Source: Purshia tridentata
Lineage: Eukaryota; Streptophyta; Magnoliopsida; Rosales; Rosaceae
DNA: 25,424 nt
Reading direction: 5' to 3'
Assembly: GCA_003254885.1 (NCBI GenBank)
Contig: QANT01004029.1
Location: forward strand, 1-25,424
Shown piece by piece: positions 1 through 9,500 of this stretch; within the stretch, counting starts at the first letter, position 1, and each line of letters starts with the position of its first letter. The position numbers and the translations under genes are program-made. Below the pieces are notes generated by a model, which ran no database searches, was not told the origin of the DNA, and saw nothing but the letters and a program-made list of their open reading frames with translations.

Positions 1-746
1 CAGCATCAATGGGTGGTCGGTATAGCCTGGGCCAAAATATAATACCCTTACCATAAATATTTCCCAAGGTACTTCAGATTGGCCCGAGCCCACTAAGCCC
101 ATTTCTCATGCCTAGCCCAACCCAATTGATTTCAACTTGTTAGGCCGTATGAGACCCAAAAATAAAAACTTGATTAACTATGGGCTGGGCCATAAATGGG
201 CCTGACCTGGATCTTTGGTTTACCCCTTTTTTAGTGTTAAAAGTCATCATGGCAAGCTTAATTGTTTATTGGCTGTGAGCCTCACTATTCTCACCGAGAG
301 GTAACGCACTCACCTTCCTGGTTGCTATTATACTCTTCCAGGAAGACGTTAAATTTACGAGGACACGTGGCCAATGCTCCTGGCGTTGTACCAGCAGTGT
401 GGTCCCCACTAATAAGCCACGCGTTTCCCGGAATTTGCTCGTCGAGTGCGCGTCACGTGGGCCGTATACTATTTCTTTATTTTCTATGTTTCCGCTCGAA
501 GATTTTCTCTGATAACCTCACCAAAGTGGACCCCTATCCTTTCCGTGCCGTCACTTACAACCGGCAACTGGCTCTAGCCAATTGCCAGCTGTCGCTATCC
601 TACACTGGGCTTCACCCTCAAAACGACTGACCAAAACCGGTCCAGCAAGTTGCCAGTTCAACACGGTCCACGTGTCGAAAAGATAAATTTTAGAGCAATT
701 AAGTGGGTCCCGAGGTTGGTGACGAATCGTAACCTTGGATGTGGAA
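1..746 (+). promoter_or_regulatory. NF-YA upstream/promoter region
   Basis: No gene is supported here; the 122-codon open frame at 262-630 has no recognisable domain and lies in regulatory sequence. The left 200 bp hold seven TGGGCY/RGCCCA site II motifs (28-33, 87-92, 96-101, 114-119, 181-186, 186-191, 197-202). Further right there are three CACGTG G-boxes (364-369, 454-459, 669-674), the first two in ABRE-like ACGTGG context, and CCAAT boxes at 371-375 and 578-582. An imperfect palindrome spans 563-586. The motifs are read directly; their use is inferred. Confidence 0.6.
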
Positions 747-754
747 TTTAAATA
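747..754 (+). promoter_or_regulatory. TATA box of the NF-YA gene
   Basis: TTTAAATA lies about 30 bp upstream of the likely transcription start near 780. It precedes a short leader exon that ends at a good splice donor at 875. The position fits a plant TATA box, but the start site itself is inferred. Confidence 0.5.
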
Positions 755-779
755 GGGGGAGCTCTTCTAGTACAGTTAT

Positions 780-874
780 ACACTGTGAGATTGTATGGAA
801 TTGCAGAGAAATTGTGAGATTCCCAGGCCCAAAATCTAGGGTTTTGTTTGGGATTGGCTTGTTTCTATCGGCAA
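780..874 (+). other. NF-YA non-coding leader exon 1
   Basis: This short 5' UTR exon begins about 30 bp after the TATA box and ends before the strong donor GTAAGT at 875. It splices to an acceptor TATATAG ending at 1925, giving a leader intron of about 1,051 bp (875-1925). Leader introns of this kind are common in plant NF-YA genes. The exon contains a short uORF, listed separately. The exact 5' end is not visible from sequence. Confidence 0.6.
795..839 (+). CDS. Upstream ORF in the NF-YA leader (14 aa)
   Basis: An ATG inside leader exon 1 opens a 15-codon frame, MELQRNCEIPRPKI plus TAG, wholly upstream of the splice donor at 875. It would therefore be present in every transcript starting near 780. 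It could lower translation of the main NF-YA frame or permit reinitiation. A uORF-encoded peptide acting on the leader of the Medicago NF-YA gene MtHAP2-1 is established. Whether this peptide is conserved is unknown to me, so a function is only inferred. Confidence 0.4.
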   Translation: MELQRNCEIPRPKI

Positions 875-1963
875 GTAAGTCCTCTAAGATTTTCTTAATA
901 TAAAAATTAAAAATTTAGAGATTCTATTATAATATTCAATTTAATTGCGTGCTTGATTTCTAGGGTTTTCGAGAATTGGGGTTTTTGTATGGAATTTGTT
1001 GTTTTTTGGGATTTTGATTCGGTTCTATCTGTCTATGTGGCTATTGCATGGAATTGTGATGTGGTTATGAGAAATTTAAGATTGTTTCCTGTGTAAGAGA
1101 AATTTGCTTGTGTTCTTTTTGGCTGCTGAGAGAGAGGGGGTAAAAGGAGTTGGTGAATTTTTAAATCTTTTACTATTTGGATATCAATAACACTTCACCC
1201 AATTGAACCTGATTGTTGGTCCTGTTATCTGGATTATAATTTTGTAAAAGGGAAGTGTATAATTCAATAATGAATATCTGTAACATAGTAAATTGTGGTT
1301 ACTAAGTAGTTGTGACATAAAAGTTGGAGATGAAAGTGTTTTATGGATTTACTTGGTTGAACTTAGTTCAAATTGTTCAATTGTTCCGCATAGTCTTTTG
1401 GAGACGACCAAAATAGAGCTTAGCAGTTTCAATGTTGAATTTTATGGGTTTGGCTGCTAAAAGTATATTGATTGAGACGAGAAACTTAGATTTTAATCTT
1501 TGATAAAGCTACTGTAGAAACTGATGAGGAAAATTCCCTTGCTCAGTTCAGCTTTGTATAACTATTTGGAATAGTTTAGTTTTAAGCGTCTTGAAATGAA
1601 AAGGTTAAACACAGGGTTTGCTACATTCTACATTCTAATTTTTATGATATATATATTTTTTTTTCCCTTCCGAATGTTTCATTTTTGACCTGTTTTTCAA
1701 GCCATGAGACACGCATGCATTGGCATAAAGATTGCATATTTTCTCAATTATCAAGAAAAGAAGTGCTCCGTTCGTTGGTACTTAAATTTTTCTGTTTAAC
1801 CCTTCATGTTTTTTCTTTGTGGTTTCGTGTTTGGGTTGCATTTCTTATATATATGTATATTAAGAGAACTTTTTTTAATTGTAGTTACTGACTTCTATTT
1901 GTGTTTCTTATTTACTTGTATATAGAATTAAGAGATTGATCTATATTGAGGGATATTTGAGGC

Positions 1964-4900
1964 ATGCAGCCAAAGCCTGAAACTGAAAATCGACTACATG
2001 CTGATCATCATACCATTCCACCAGCCAGTGTTTATTCGGAACCGTGGTGGCGTAGTGTTGGGTATAACCCCATCTCCCCGACAATGACAGGGGGAAATGT
2101 ATCCAATTCATCAAATGGTGGTTCAGAGTCCAATGATGATCAATCTTTGTCCAACGATGGAGCAAATGAGGATGATGATGATGATGCTACCAAAGAGTCA
2201 CAAATTACATCTCCACGATCAGGTAGCACTTCATATTATCTCTGGTAACTGGGTATGACATATTTTTCCCCTCTAGTAGGATTCAGTTACTAAGATTATT
2301 TTATTCAATTTTAGCTCGAAATTATGGGCATGAACACCAAAGTGTGCAGCATGTTGCTCCCACTGTACCTACAGTGCGTGATGACTGCCTTGCCCAACCA
2401 CCACAACTTGAACTTGTGGGTCACTCTATTGTAAGTTTATTCCACCTATTCTAAGATTTATTGCCTCATGCATTCATGTGACTGTGCTGATAGGTCATCA
2501 AATATTGAACAAGGTTCTGTGATATTTAAAAGTGCGGAACTACATACTTGTATGCTTTCGGAACGTAAAGAATTCCTATTTTTCTTGCATTTGTTTTTCA
2601 GGCTTGTGCATCAAATCCTTATCAGGATCCATATTATGGGGGAATGATGGCAGCTTACGGGCATCAGCCTTTGGTATGTACACAGTAATATCCTTATGTG
2701 CAATAGCATCTTACATGCAATCAATAGAGTAGCAGAAGCTTGCTCCAGGGGGCACGGTAGACATTATAAACATTCTGAGATCTTATAATAGTTATAGCAT
2801 GTTATTTATGTGTCAAAACTTTTTTCTATAAGATTCAGTAATCTCTTCAATTTTGCAAAGGCAATACTAAAGCATGTATCGAAAATATAAATTTTTAAGG
2901 GAGAAAATAAATAGAAGAAGTTTTGATATCTTTATAGGAACAAAATAATTTTTTTATATTTTTAATTCGTCTTTAAAATTTCTTTTTGTCCGCTTTTATA
3001 TAACAATATGTACTTTTCCCTTTTTACATATCTTTTCTATTAACTCCAAAATCTAATTAGTTGCGTCCAAGATTAAAATTGAGTGCCTTTGTGTGGCATG
3101 TCTAAGTCCAAGTAATATATTCTATGCTTTCAACAAGTAAAAGTTATTCTGATTTGCTCAAACTTATCCAATAAAAATTCTTGTAGTATATAGATAATAA
3201 ACCCATAACTTATATTTTTGATATGTGCTTTAGTATTGTCCTTTCAAGATTGGAAGAGGTTAATTAATCTTCTAGAGAAAAGTTTTGACACAGAAATAAC
3301 ATGCTGTAAAGATATATTAAAACTTTTTATAATTAAAGTCAAAAAGAAAATAGTGTGGTTACCTTGGGCCGGTGGTAGTCTGATTGGGTAGGTGAGGAAA
3401 GGTTAATTCTTCCATATAATGCATTCTGTTATAAGTAGATGAACCCCAAGCTAAGCTTGTTATGGGCTTCTCATGATGCTTGTTATGGGTTTTGAATTTG
3501 AAGAATGATTGACATATATTAAAATGAAATTGTCCAAATATACATATGGAAAGAAGCAAGCATATATGTATGGCTTTAAAGTGTTTGGATTTGAAAAATG
3601 ACTGACATCATTCCTTAAAATGAAAATGCTCAGTTATACATCTGGAAAGGAGCAAGCTTTTAATGAGAAAAATTTCTCTCGGGTCTTTTTTCTGTAAGCA
3701 CTTATTGATTTTTTTCTATTTGGGTCTGACTGATTCATAAAGAACTGTCAGATTCTTTTGTATATGATTTAATTTATATTTTTCTCCCATATTTTCATTA
3801 TCTTATTCTTCTTAATCTTGTTTGTTTTTCCTGACTAGTGGTTTTTTTGGGCCTTGATCAATGAGAAGTTTCAAGCTTTCTTATATGAATCATTTAAATT
3901 CTTCTTGTTTTAGCCTATGTGCATTCTGTGCATAGTTGGACTTTTCTATGCTTGGGAATGTCCAATATCTTCTTCTGTACTTTTTCTTATCCCTTCTCCC
4001 TGTTATTATATCTCCCTACAACCTTAAATCTTTTGTTTCTCTAAACCTCTTTTGATTACTAAAATTTCCACTATCTAAAGTCGGTGGCATCCTAGGCAAA
4101 AATCCATCTTTTGTTGTCCTATATCACAGTGGTGATGCTGATAAAAATGATTATTAGAGAAAATAATTTCAAGCTCTTTCAGTTATGCTTTTGGATATGC
4201 AATGAATTTATTGGGGGGGTGGATTCAGTATTAAACCTTTTGATGTTTAAGTGTGCCAAACTGTCAAATGTTTTGTCTCAATTGATCAGGGATATCCTCC
4301 TTTTGTTGGAATGCCACATGCTAGAATGCCTTTGCCTCTTGAGATGGCACAGGAGCCAGTGTATGTGAATGCAAAACAATACCAAGGGATCCTAAGGCGA
4401 AGACAGGCACGTGCCAAAGCAGAACTTGAAAGGAAGCTAATAAAAGTGAGAAAGGTAGATATTGACTTGTAGACGCAAAGCACTCACACAATAAATATGT
4501 TATATTTCACATATGTGCATGTGTGTGTGTATGTTATGTTATATTTCACCCATGTGCGTGTGTGTGTGTGTTATGTTATGTTATATTTCACCCATGTGCG
4601 TGAGTGTGTTATGTTATATTTAACCTATGTGCGTGTGTGTGTTATGTTATATTTCACCTATGTTCGTGTGTGTGTTATCTTATATTTCACATATGTGCCA
4701 TTGCCAATGAATGTGCCATGCTCTTTAAAGTTGTCCATTTACATAATACACGTAGATAAAATATACATACCAAGTAATGGCTTTGCAGTTGTGAAAGTTA
4801 GGATGAAGTGTGCATAGTGGGAATCATTCACACCTCACTGCGACACTGAAAGCATGTGCTTTCTTAGGATATACGTTTATAATGTTGCAACTTCGATGAT

Positions 4901-5592
4901 TCTGTCTTAATATTAATTGATATTTTTTGACAGTTTGCTAACTCTGTTAGTGAAATCAGATTATTGGGGGTGATTTAATGCTGTTTACAACAACTATATA
5001 TAGGCTACTTATTAGAAGAGATGGGATAAAGTGTTGAAGAATTGGATTTTGGGTGGTGTGATAATATTTTTATCTGTTACCAAGTTCAAATCAAATTGTG
5101 TGTTTTGAGTGAATTTGGAAGCGTAGCTGACTTTGGTAATTTGTTAATTCTCATGTTCTACAGCCTTATCTTCATGAATCACGACATCAACATGCTATGA
5201 GAAGGGCAAGAGGTACTGGAGGGCGTTTTGCAAAGAAAAATGGTGAAACTTCGAACAGTGCTGGCCAAGAAAAGGGCGCAGGTTCTGGTCCAACCCACTC
5301 ATCACAATCTGGCAGTTCATCTGGTTCAGAACCCTTGCCCTCAGATTCTGCTGAAACGTGGAATTCTGGCAATAGTCGACAGGAAGCAAGAGGATCCCAA
5401 ATGCATGACTCTTATGCAGCTCACAGTTATGTAAATGGCAGTGGCTGCTACCAGACTAATGGTGGTTTGCAGGCTTCGTCAATGTATCATTCGTATTCAG
5501 GCAAAAGAGGGGAAGAAGGAGACTGTACGAGCCAGCAACGGGGAAGCATAACTTCGAATCAGTCTTCACAGAGGCATCTTGCCATCCAGTGA
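1964..5592 (+). CDS. NF-YA: Nuclear factor Y subunit A (CCAAT-binding transcription factor)
   Basis: Coding exons are 1964-2222, 2315-2430, 2602-2673, 4290-4454 and 5164-5592: 1,041 nt, 346 aa, all introns GT-AG with consistent phases. The product is the DNA-sequence-specific subunit of the nuclear NF-Y trimer, which joins the NF-YB/NF-YC histone-fold dimer and binds CCAAT. The A1 helix for NF-YB/C contact spans about residues 170-200 ([27 protein letters not shown]). The A2 DNA-contact part spans 205-225 ([20 protein letters not shown]). A phase-0 intron separates the two after K204, and A219 replaces the usual P. The N-terminus ([19 protein letters not shown]) and [21 protein letters not shown] match the Arabidopsis NF-YA1/NF-YA9 clade. 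The N-terminal domain has an acidic run (residues 69-73) and the C-terminal tail is Ser/Gly/Gln-rich. The ATG at 1964 begins the conserved MQ-KP start. Retention of intron 2 would end the frame at 2248. Confidence 0.95.
2857..3245. mobile_element. MITE-like inverted-repeat element in NF-YA intron 4
   Basis: The left end (AAAGGCAATACTAAAGCA from 2857) and the reverse complement of the right end (AAAGGACAATACTAAAGCA from 3245) are inverted repeats. They continue for about 30 bp with 3 mismatches over 29 aligned bases. The interior is AT-rich with no coding potential. This is the architecture of a non-autonomous DNA transposon. No clean target-site duplication was found, so the boundaries are approximate and the superfamily is unassigned. 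Confidence 0.6.
3491..3657. repeat. Diverged tandem duplication in NF-YA intron 4
   Basis: Two copies of about 71 and 74 bp lie at 3491-3561 and 3584-3657. Each runs from a TTTG-ATTTGAA-AATGA start to a GGAAAG-AGCAAGC end. I estimate about three quarters identity by eye. No coding content is seen. Confidence 0.6.
4500..4698. repeat. GT-rich minisatellite in NF-YA intron 5
   Basis: Six tandem copies each begin TTATATTT(C/A)AC, at 4500, 4539, 4581, 4614, 4647 and 4680, so the periods are 39, 42, 33, 33 and 33 bp. Each unit carries an ATGTGCGTGTGTGT-like tract. Because every period is a multiple of three, an artefactual repetitive reading frame runs through it. It lies just after the donor at 4455. 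Confidence 0.85.
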
Positions 5593-5950
5593 ACCCCTGG
5601 GAGGCGGATGCCAAGATATGGAGGATTGGACCTCTTCCCAGGGAAGGGGTGAATTCTCCTGGTTATCGGTAGACAACACTGTTTTGGCAATATATTTGCC
5701 AGGCGGCAATTCATTCTTGGCTTTGTTCTTACAGTTGTGGCATGGATGAAAATGGAAGAAGAGATGCTGTAATGGGCCATCTGGCTTCTTTGAAGACCTT
5801 TGATGCTTCATTTCATCCTTCTTCCTATTTTTGCCTATTGTACAGAGTAGTTTTCCAGTAATTTTAAAGTACATATGAAAGACAGAAATTTAAGCGACCA
5901 GTACGCTAGTTTTAATGTACAAACCATCTTTGTGTATTATGTTTGCGACC
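5593..5950 (+). other. NF-YA 3' UTR
   Basis: Sequence downstream of the TGA contains the miR169 site and AT-rich DNA. The polyadenylation point is not resolved; the right end given here is an estimate in the T-rich stretch around 5930-5990. Confidence 0.5.
5703..5723 (+). promoter_or_regulatory. miR169 target site in the NF-YA 3' UTR
   Basis: The 21-nt segment, which includes CGGCAATTCATTCTTGGCT, pairs with plant miR169. Compared with a perfect complement of miR169a it has mismatches at miRNA positions 1, 14 and 21 and a G:U wobble at position 9; positions 10-11 are paired. It starts 111 nt after the stop codon, the usual place for this site in NF-YA genes. miR169 control of NF-YA mRNAs is established in angiosperms. 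Confidence 0.88.
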
Positions 5951-6470
5951 TTGATTTTCTTAGTGTGCGGTAGCTGAGAAATTGGACTTTCAATTCTTTG
6001 CTTTTCCATAGCACCAATTACAAGGGAGAATATCTCGATGGTTTTGCTGAATTTTTTGCTCTCATGCATGCTTGACTATGCCTGTGGCGAAATTAAATTA
6101 AATTGAATCTGAATCATTTGATTGATTCTTAAGACCACATAACCATCTCGTTGGGATTTTGGAAATTAAACTATACCTGCAAGAATAGTTTTGCTAATAG
6201 AAACCAATGTTTTATAAATTACACAAGCTCGGTCATGTAAAGTTTGGTGTTATTTACACATTATAGACTTGTAGTGCATGAAACCTCAACACGAATGTTG
6301 AAGTTCTAAAGAGGCTTAGAATAAGAATGAAATAGTGTTCATTTCCTTTACTTCCATTAAATAGAGATGTATGCGTTAATTCACTTGACTATAACGATCC
6401 AAGTGGTCATATAGAAAGAGTCAACGACTCAGCTGTATAATATCCTCAAATCTGTAAATCCAACAAAAGG
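5951..6470. other. Intergenic region between convergent genes
   Basis: AT-rich DNA between the 3' ends of NF-YA (plus) and SEC62 (minus). No coding, RNA or repeat structure was recognised. It presumably holds NF-YA termination signals. Confidence 0.5.
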
Positions 6471-6492
6471 AGCACAATTTGTAACTAACTGA

Positions 6493-6498
6493 TTTATT
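6493..6498 (-). terminator. SEC62 polyadenylation signal
   Basis: AATAAA on the minus strand lies about 85 nt after the SEC62 stop codon. This is a plausible near-upstream poly(A) element, and cleavage is expected around 6465-6483. Confidence 0.5.
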
Positions 6499-6582
6499 GT
6501 CTGAATACATGGTTATACACTCGAATTTAAAGGCGAAGGGTAAACAGAATTTGGTGTTTTTTAGGTATTGCATGATTTATAA

Positions 6583-9500
6583 TCATATATGATCATGTGT
6601 TTGTTCATCACTATTGTCTAGGTTTTCATCACTAGTGTCTAGGTTTTCACTAACATCTGCCCTATCTTTCTCTTTGAAAGTTTCTTCACCCCTGCCATCA
6701 GGTGGTATCACCTCTTCATCAGTAGAGTCGCTTGGCTCTGTCGCATTAACCACAGGTTGCTGCTTCTCCATCATCCCTGAAAGCGCCAATCTTGGATTCC
6801 ATTCAAGAACATCATCAATTATGTTCGATACACGTTTATGATACCTGCAAGAACAACAGAGTTGATTTTTAGTAGGCTTTGCAAGGACAACTAGCAGATT
6901 ACTGGTTTAGCAAGTCATCAAACAGAGCAGTAGCTCACAAACATGAAGCAAGATGGATCAACAATAAGAACCCCTACAAAAAGATTCAATATAAAGGGAA
7001 AAAGATGGTTTCAGAACTAACCTGGCTCTAGCAGCTTCATCAGGGGCATGGTGCCTCAGCAGCAATATGACCAGCACAGCAGCTACTGCATAGAAAATCC
7101 TAGTTGTCCATTTTGGTCGCTCCTCCTCATCTTTCTTGGGCCAGAAACGGAATAATTCTCTCAAAGTAGCTTCCTCGGCAAGGATGTTAGGGAAAAACCA
7201 AACTCGCTTCCCCAAAATAATATATAGAGCACCAAATATTGCACCTCTAACTGGAAATCAATAAGAAATAAAAAAATTAATGTTTACCAGGAACAGATCA
7301 TTACAGGATCAATCACTTACATAAATAAATCCGGAATGTTAAGATTAATACAAAATTATGGATCCAAAAAATCACTAAACAGCCCAGCAGAAGCTTGAAG
7401 TCAACTAAAAAATCTATACACATTGTGAAGGTTTCTAGATGCACATAATGAATACTTGAAAGATGTTTCTCCATCCAAAGAAATCCAACTTTTCAAGACT
7501 ACCAGGAATTTGTAATGGATTCAGGCAAAGATGATGGACACCAGATGATAAAACAACTTTTAAAGAGGTGTGGTTCTTCCACTATCAAGGACTGTTTATT
7601 TAAATCTGGAAATAAAGTTCCTACTAGTTTAATCTATGACCAGGTGGCAGCAGTGACGACAATCTTATAGCTGTATATATTTTTCCCCACTCTACCCCAA
7701 TTACATTTGAGCTAGAACTCGTGAGCCTCTTACAGGTATATTAACATTGAGATTGTTGATTTACATAAGGGTTTGATTCGGAGAGCTTTTAGAATAAAAC
7801 ATCAAGAATTGTAAGATGCATGATCATTGAACAAGAGTCATAAGACTGCAAGTGACGCAAAATGCATACACAAATTAGTCTGGTAATACTAATACTTGCA
7901 ATGGAGAAAATGAAAAAAAAGAAGAAAGTCACAGTCCTAAAAACTATGCAAGCTAACTAGTAACTGTGCTTCTTGTAAATAAACCAGCAACAAAAATTTC
8001 TGTCATCACTAACAAGTAAACATTGGCTTGTCTTTCACGGACGATCGCGAAAAAAAGAAGACAATCTCTCATAAAATAATTGGACCTTCAACAATGGGTA
8101 AGGAATACTGAACAAATCGATGACACAGACAACAAGAAGTGCAATGCCAACATGGCATGCCATCAAAGTAACAATACTTTCAAGTGTCCCTTTTATACTG
8201 CAGACCTAGTACAATCTACTAACTTCAAAAATCGATAACTACAAAACATACTAGAAATTCATCCCTGCCTTGGAAAAACCTGACAGACTGATTGCTTTAA
8301 AGATGATGCAGTACAAATATAGTGATTTCCCACTAGACTAGAATAAGGAGCTGAATCTATTGATTAAGTAATATTAACCAAGAAAGTATTAACCTAACTT
8401 CATCTAGATATCCTATTTAAATTTATAGCCATAATTTTACAAACATGTCACTGATACAGCCTGGCTTTTGTATATAAGTAAGGCAGCCTCAAACCAATAT
8501 AAATTTCTACGCATATTGAGGTCCAATATGACTCACGTACAGAATTGTTGCCAAGTCCAACACAGCAGCAAGTGTAATAAAATAGTCCAACTTTTTCATT
8601 GGGGTCAAAGGTACGGACCTAATTTTTTCCTCTAGGATCCAGCTCATGGTAAAACAATAAGGATTAAAACAGAAAAAATAACCAAGATGTGAGGCTCATA
8701 AAGAAGAATGTTAAACTAAATGAGAGCAAATAACCAGAAGTTCAGAGCTTACAAAAAAGTAGAGAGAAGAAAAGCAGCAGGACCCCAAGACATGAGTAGA
8801 GAATTAGTAGTTTGCACCGATGGGGATATACAGGAAACAAGCAAATTGCCAATGTCAAAACAGGCCAGAAGAATGAGAGGAGCGTCTGCCAGAGAGGTCT
8901 CCGTTTAACAAAAGTCCACGCAAAGAAGGCATCATTCTCAGAAAATGCTTGGTCCTGTAGACAGTCACAGAATTAATAAACATGGTGCAAGGTGCTTAAA
9001 AATATACGAAAAGAAGACAAGGCACACAAAAAGACAGGATAAAATATAACTTATTCAAAAGGTAAGCTTAATGCACTATGAACGGCACCATCAAGTACTT
9101 TCATCCATTTCTTCCATACTTTCAAAGTTTTACAAAGAAGTACAAACAATTTGTGGGCAACACATGCATACAAAGTACAAAAGTTTTCCCCTTTAACAAT
9201 ATAAAGAAAAATACAGCATAAACACATATATAAATTAATACCAATCTAAGGATAGTAAAAAGGGCACAACAATATCATTGCATGAACACAGTTATAAAGT
9301 AGATGTACACAGCTTTGTCAAATCTATCAAGTGTATAATATAAACTGCGTCCATCATACCAAGTCATGAATCATGATAATTGTAGAAATACAGAATGAAA
9401 AATATAAAAGAACGAGGCCATCACTAACTGAAAAAGAGAAGCAAGAAGGCACAGGCTCCTAATTGCAAGGGCAGCAAACTACTTGTTCAAAAACAATTAA

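Noticed and set aside
262..630. 122-codon plus-strand open frame left of NF-YA
   Set aside because: It has no recognisable domain and overlaps G-boxes, a CCAAT palindrome and other promoter motifs directly upstream of a TATA box. It is best explained as a chance frame in less AT-rich promoter DNA.
4500..4698. CRISPR-like repeat array
   Set aside because: The units are contiguous with no unique spacers, of unequal length and inside a plant intron.
4497..4817. Repetitive 106-codon frame ([11 protein letters not shown] repeats)
   Set aside because: It is the translation of an intronic minisatellite whose periods happen to be multiples of three. There is no sign of it being a real protein.
5566..5874. 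102-codon minus-strand frame over the NF-YA stop and 3' UTR
   Set aside because: It is antisense to the coding end and 3' UTR with the miR169 site, and has no domain.
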